From Ascaphus truei (lineage: Eukaryota > Chordata > Amphibia > Anura > Ascaphidae): 64,000 nucleotides of DNA. The position numbers and the translations under genes are program-made. Positions 59,534-64,000 of this stretch are shown here, piece by piece. Every line of letters begins with the position of its first letter. Positions within the stretch are counted from its first letter, which is position 1. Location: contig CM071568.1 in the NCBI GenBank assembly GCA_036426205.1, positions 53,183,146 through 53,247,145 on the forward strand, written 5' to 3'. The notes under the pieces are model-generated. The model ran no database searches. It had not been told where the DNA came from and was given only the letters and a program-made list of their open reading frames with translations.

Positions 59534-59917
59534 TTATGTTTCAGGTTTTGATGAACTGTGTAGAGTCTTGAGGCCGGTTTCACATACGCATGCGCACTGG
59601 GATTGACGAATCTTATATGGATTAACCCCGACCTTTCTCGTTTTGAAGTTGCCATGATCAAACATACTGTAAAAATCTGGGACCACACCCCAATACCCTC
59701 CTCTATCTCCGGGAGTAGGGGAAATGCGATAAAAACAATGATCGTTAGTTAAGGTTTGCCTTATCGAACGCTTCCACCCATAGTTCGAAATGAAATATTC
59801 ATATAATTCTGATACAGTCGCCATCTTATCTGTTGCAGCATTAATTGCAGAACATATTAAAAATGCATAACTACAGTCAGGTTTTGTATTCATGTACGGA
59901 GTTGATATGGTGTCCAT
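59534..59917 (-). CDS. Single-exon forkhead-domain-like open frame, possibly a pseudogene
   Basis: 127 codons, intact, starting at the ATG at 59917 with an in-frame TGA just upstream. Residues 11-94 follow the forkhead (winged-helix) pattern: KPDCSYAFLICSAIN (helix 1), ATVSELYEYFISNY (helix 2), GWKRSIRQTLTNDHCFYRI (recognition helix and strand), GGYWGVVPDFYSMFDHGNF and TRK (wing). Known forkhead proteins are DNA-binding transcription factors. Two departures matter. About eight residues between helix 2 and the recognition helix (usually FPYY and a short linker) are missing. The normally near-invariant RHNLS reads RQTLT, changing residues that contact DNA bases. The frame is also cut short after the domain. 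It could be a fast-evolving lineage-specific Fox gene, or a processed copy that has kept its frame by chance. The alternative start at Met 9 is possible. No promoter or introns were identified. Confidence 0.5.
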   Translation of the reverse strand: MDTISTPYMNTKPDCSYAFLICSAINAATDKMATVSELYEYFISNYGWKRSIRQTLTNDHCFYRISPTPGDRGGYWGVVPDFYSMFDHGNFKTRKVGVNPYKIRQSQCACVCETGLKTLHSSSKPET

Positions 59918-60834
59918 TCAGCAATTGTGCAGAGATAACAATGTAGAAAAAAGCCCACAGCATTGTGTTTTAGAGGTTTTTTATTATGAAACACCTACAT
60001 TTGATAACGTCCTCAGCGTCTTCAAGAACCAAGGTCGATTCACAATTGACCACTGTCGTGGTACTGTATACTTGTTTTTATCTGTTTTTTAAACACCTGC
60101 AAATTGACACCGTAGCACAGTACTGTACACATTACAAGTCATTCATTTCTGCCACCTGGCGGATATGCGAAGAATTGCACCCAAAGAAATCCAAAACCAT
60201 TAAATTCAAACTGGTGTGATTGTCGGCGTGAATGCCGCGTGTAATACAGCAGAGCACACGAAAACGGCTCCATGAAATGTTCCTTATATAACTGTCCACA
60301 ATACTATATATATTTACTATATATTTTGCTATTAAAGCATTTCAATGGGGCACTGTGATGTAGGCAAACTTGGGTTTAAAATCGTTATGGAGGATAGGAG
60401 GTGCTGTACCGAACCTATAATCTTATTCAAAATAAAAGCTGTTTTACAGGTTTACATTATGGTCACAGCATATGAAAAGAGAGAAACAAGAAATACATAG
60501 CATAATACTGTTTGGTAATCAAATTGTGGCAATTAAGCGTTAGTAGAACCTGGATGCCTCAGAGGTATGGAAAGTAAATAGAAATGTAAGGTGAAGTAAT
60601 AAAAGATATATTGCTTTTTAGTATTTAATTAAATGTCACAAAATACAATAGATGATCACGTGTTCATCCGCTCTGTGAAATTAGAATCCTACTTACAGGA
60701 CGCAGGTAGGACATGCGCATTCAAACATGAATATGGGATCGGGAGATGTCATCTCTCATCAAGGGCTACTGCAAACGGAATCCTGGGTGGTAGAACACTT
60801 CCAGACCAGCTGGTATGTATGTCTTTATTTATAT

Positions 60835-61690
60835 TATTATTATTATTTATATAGCGCCATTAATGTACATAACACTTCACAGCAGTATACACATGCAATC
60901 ATATAAATAACAAATAATACAAATAACAGATCATGGGAATAAGTGCTTCACACATAAAAGTAACATTTAGGAAGAGGAGCCGCTGCTCCGAAGAGCTTAC
61001 AATCTAATTAGTAGGTAGGAAGAACGTACGGCGAGAGTATGAGGGTATTCTGGTATGTGCGTCTGCAGGGAGCCACGCTTTATGTATTATATGTATAGTA
61101 TTAGCCATGGTGCTACTCGTATGCTTCGTTAAGCAAGTGTTTCTTAAGGTGGATAGAGAGGGTCCTAGTCGGTTATTTAGGGAAGGGCATTCCAGATGTG
61201 TGGGGTAGTCAGTGAGAGGTTTAAGGCGGGAGAGGGCTTTAGATACAAAGGGGTTAGAAAGAAGACATCCTTGGGCAGAATGCAAGAGTCAGGATGGTGC
61301 ATAGTGAGAAATTAGGGCTGAGATGTAAGGAGGGGCAGAAGTGTAAAGCTTTAAAAGTGAGGAGGAGAATTGAGTGCGAGGTGCAGGATTTGATAGGAAG
61401 CCAGGAGAGGGATTTCAGCAGGGGAGATGCTTGGGCTACTGGGTGAATGATAGTACTTCCAACAGTAATGTGGATTGTAATGTAGGGCCAGGTTTGGGAG
61501 GAAGTATGAGGAGCTCTGTTTTTGCCATGTTAAGTTTAAGTCGGCGGAGGGCCATCCAGGATGATTTCGCAGTGAGACATTTGAAAACTTTGGTCTGTAC
61601 AACAGGTGTAAGGTCGGGGGTTGAAAAGTACATTTGTGTGTCGTCATGATAGAGTTGATATTTAAACAAATCTTCTGTAGAATCGGATAG
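60835..61690 (-). mobile_element. L2-like LINE, 3' half
   Basis: The minus strand from 61670 reads YQLYHDDTQMYFSTPDLTP (catalytic YxDDTQ box; the usual A is H here), then ALRRLKLNMAKTELLILPPKPG, the palm and thumb of an L2/CR1-type reverse transcriptase. The C-terminal region (about 61350-61010) is frameshifted. The 3' tail at 61010-60835 reads 'ttagattgtaagctcttcgg'...'atggcgctatataaataata', the usual end of these LINEs. It closely matches 24860-25200. Inactive. Confidence 0.82.
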
Positions 61691-62989
61691 TGTGTATATG
61701 CATGTTATTCAATTTCAGCAACATTGTCACTCGTATATCAATACATCATTATATAATAAGATACAGAGGAAAGAAACTGACGGCAGATTGTACTTTGTCT
61801 GTATAACAAACAAAGATGTAATCTTCTTTAAGGAATGCATTTAAATCAAATTATATGTTCAAACCGTTAGGAACTAGAGCTTTTGAGCTCATAGATCCAG
61901 TACGACTCTCTCTTTGCAAACTACAGTAGTTGGCTCTGTCGCCTCCTCTTCAATGAAGAGATTGGGTTTCAATGGCTCTACATGTAAGTCTAAGTAGATT
62001 TTGATTATGAGAAAGCAAAAAATGAAAGTGAAACAAAATGGGTGATCAGGCCAATTCTTTTTTTTTTTTTCTTAACATTTTTCTTAAATTTTTGGCACAA
62101 CATACAATAATTCTATATCACATTGATTAAGTATGTCCTTTTAACACATTCACTTAAAGAAAAAATACCTAACAAGGGGGTTGGGGAGGGGATGGGGAAC
62201 GCATATAATATCTTCTAGAACAAATCAACAGTCTAGAACAGTTCTCTTTAACTATATCCAGGATCCTGTCCCCTGTGTGGACTCATCTCTATCCTTTGTC
62301 CATTTGACTGATGTCATCTTATAGTTATTTAATATCATGTGTCAAAAATCTTCTTCCCCTTTGTCAAGGGAGAGCGCATCTCGTCCTATTGAAGCATAAT
62401 TGTGGCTATACTCACCCCAGGGATATTCATTTGGGCTAACCAAGGTAGCCACACTTTTAGAAATTTTGTGCCAGAGTCGTTGACCAAACTTGTCAATTTT
62501 TCCATCTGGCAGACAAACCAAATTCGGTTCCGAATCTTGGGAATGTTTGGAATCTCCAACTGTTTTCATAATGCTGCGATCTCGCACCTAGTTGCTGTTG
62601 CAAACTGTGCAATTAATTTACCTTCAGTCCTGGAAATGCCTGGTAGTTTTCTATTTAATAGAAACAGCCATGGGTCTAGTGGAAGGGTGAGGCCCAAGAT
62701 CCTGTGTAGCCAATCTCAGATTTTCTCCCATAGTGGGAGGGCAGGACCACAGTATATGTAACAAGTCTGCTGTTTCTCCACATTGTTTTTGACAGAATGG
62801 GGAGTAACCTGTGACAAATTTTGATAATTTTAGTGGGTTGAGATACTGTACCACCTCATCATTACCTTATATGAGTTCTCCCTTAACATCGTGCAAATTG
62901 AGCTTTGGGCTACCGAAACAAAAATGTCATCCACTCTTCTTCCTCCAGTACTTCCCCTAGGTCTGCTTCCCACTGAGATATATAAGAGG

Positions 62990-63650
62990 CAGTCAGTCAG
63001 TAGGTGGGTGACTGACTGCCTGGGTGGGTGACTGACTGACTGCCTGGGTCGGTGGGGGGGTGACTGACTGCCTGGGTGGGTGACTACCTGGGTGGGTGGG
63101 TGACTGACTGCCTTGACTGACTGCCTGGGTTGACTGCCTGGGTTGTGGATGACTGACTGCCTGGGTGGGTGACTGCCTGGGTTTGACTGACTGCCTGGGT
63201 GGGTGACTGACTGACTGCCTGTGTGACTGACTGCCTGGTGAGTGGGTGGGTGACTGACTGCCTTTGGGTAACTGACTGCCTGGGTGGGTGGGTGACTGAC
63301 TGCCTGAGTGGGTGACCGTCTTGACTGACTGAGTGCCTTGGGTGACTGAGTGACTGACTGCCCTGACTGACTGCCTTGACTGATTGCCTGGGTTGACTGC
63401 CTGGGTTGTGGGTGACTGACTGCCTGGGTGGGTGGGTGACTTCCTGGGTCGGTGGGTGGGTGGGTGACTGACTGTCTGGGTGGGTGACTGACTGACTGGC
63501 TGGGTGACTGACTGACGAGCTGGGTGACTGGCTGGGTGGGTGACTGACTGCCTTGACTGACTGACTGCCTGGTTGGGTAGGTGACTGCCTGGGTTGTGGG
63601 TGACTGACTGCCTGGGTGGGTGACTGACTTCCTGGGTGGATGACTGTTTC
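62990..63650. repeat. TGACTGACTGCCTGGGTGGG minisatellite
   Basis: About 660 bp of irregular units mixing TGAC, TGACTGCC and TGGGTGGG blocks. On the minus strand it opens two overlapping 280-codon frames of Gln/Ser/His/Pro repeats, which I treat as artefacts. It ends immediately before a hammerhead-like motif. Confidence 0.95.
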
Positions 63651-63654
63651 GCTG

Positions 63655-63689
63655 TTGATGAAGCCGTAACAAAGGCGAAACATGTAGAG
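63655..63689 (+). ncRNA. Hammerhead-like motif (best core of the set)
   Basis: Reads TTGATGA, then AGCC - GTAACAAA - GGC, then GAAACATGTAGAG. UGAUGA, a GCC/GGC stem II and an intact GAAA are followed by a possible GUA cleavage triplet after a two-base stem III loop. Compared with the consensus CUGANGA the first C is U, which should abolish or greatly reduce cleavage. The resemblance could also be chance. Confidence 0.35.
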
Positions 63690-64000
63690 TGTTTCAGCCC
63701 ATACCGAAGAGGAAGAACAACTGAGGTCCACCCCTGTCATCAGATCCGGAAGTTCGCTTAACAACCGGAAGTGACGCAACGGGAGTGCCTGGTGTGGACG
63801 CGAGAGTATTGCGGTGGAGCAGAGGATAGTGAGGAACTCAAAAGGATCGCGACCAGATGAGCACCCACTACCTAAAATATCATACTGCCTACCTCGATCA
63901 TATGAAGTGTAAGCCTGCATTTTTTTAATCCCTTTTAATACTAAATACCATCTGCACTATATGGTCTCTTTTCTTCTTTTTTTCTCCTTGGAGGTTGGGG

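Larger units (their letters stand above)
58111..64000. other. Sequence downstream of NECAB1
   Basis: Apart from the forkhead-like frame, the L2-like copy, the minisatellite and a hammerhead-like motif listed separately, I see no gene here. 58200-59500 and 61700-62980 contain no recognisable element. 63690-64000 is the GC-rich then AT-rich flank of the hammerhead-like motif. Confidence 0.6.

Noticed and set aside
62830..63920. Two overlapping minus-strand frames of about 280 codons, rich in Gln, Ser, His and Pro
   Set aside because: Both translate the TGACTGACTGCC minisatellite in different frames; no domain or flanking coding signal.

Overview
This is vertebrate nuclear DNA, most likely from a frog or toad. 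It carries the 3' two thirds of one protein-coding gene, NECAB1 (N-terminal EF-hand calcium-binding protein 1), on the + strand. Eight exons can be placed with consistent reading phase and splice signals: 5809-5945, 23370-23482, 33159-33235, 35664-35717, 45728-45840, 47531-47608, 50588-50679 and 57488-57516 (stop). Together they encode 230 residues. The N-terminal EF-hand exons lie upstream of the window. The middle (NHR, coiled-coil) region and the C-terminal ABM-like domain are complete. The anuran assignment is an inference from the repeat content: CR1-like and L2-like LINEs, Penelope-like elements, and many short inverted-repeat elements. I cannot name a species.

Almost everything else is repeats. 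The 17.4-kb intron 5946-23369 holds a family of large foldback repeats (about 8.0-9.3, 13.1-14.6 and 17.9-18.5 kb), an L2-like endonuclease segment (12.3-13.1 kb), and two decayed Penelope-like retroelements on the minus strand (14.9-16.5 and 19.7-22.6 kb). The second has a plus-strand Penelope fragment inside it. The 9.7-kb intron 23483-33158 holds L2-like and CR1-like LINE ends, another foldback block, minisatellites, and a solo-LTR-like element (30662-31776). The 10-kb intron 35718-45727 holds a decayed retroviral-envelope-like sequence (about 40.4-41.9 kb, minus strand), a CATTACATTG satellite split by a 1.1-kb block, and a 46-bp minisatellite. The last intron (50680-57487) holds two more members of the same LTR family (52085-53808 and 55129-56719).

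Downstream of NECAB1 (58.2-64 kb) there is one intact single-exon open frame resembling a forkhead DNA-binding domain (59534-59917, minus), an L2-like LINE 3' half (about 60.8-61.7 kb), and a long TGACTGACTGCCTGGG minisatellite (about 63.0-63.65 kb).

Points most worth a second look: (1) the solo LTR family, with TG...CA ends, 4-bp target duplications at two loci, and built-in NRF1-like and ZNF143-like sites; (2) a recurring TGATGA-hairpin-GAAAC motif resembling a degenerate hammerhead ribozyme, seen near a Penelope-like element and at the centre of two inverted repeats; (3) the divergent forkhead-like open frame; (4) the nested, opposed Penelope elements; (5) the foldback repeat family with a 24-bp perfect palindrome. 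I found no tRNA, rRNA, CRISPR array or prokaryotic feature.
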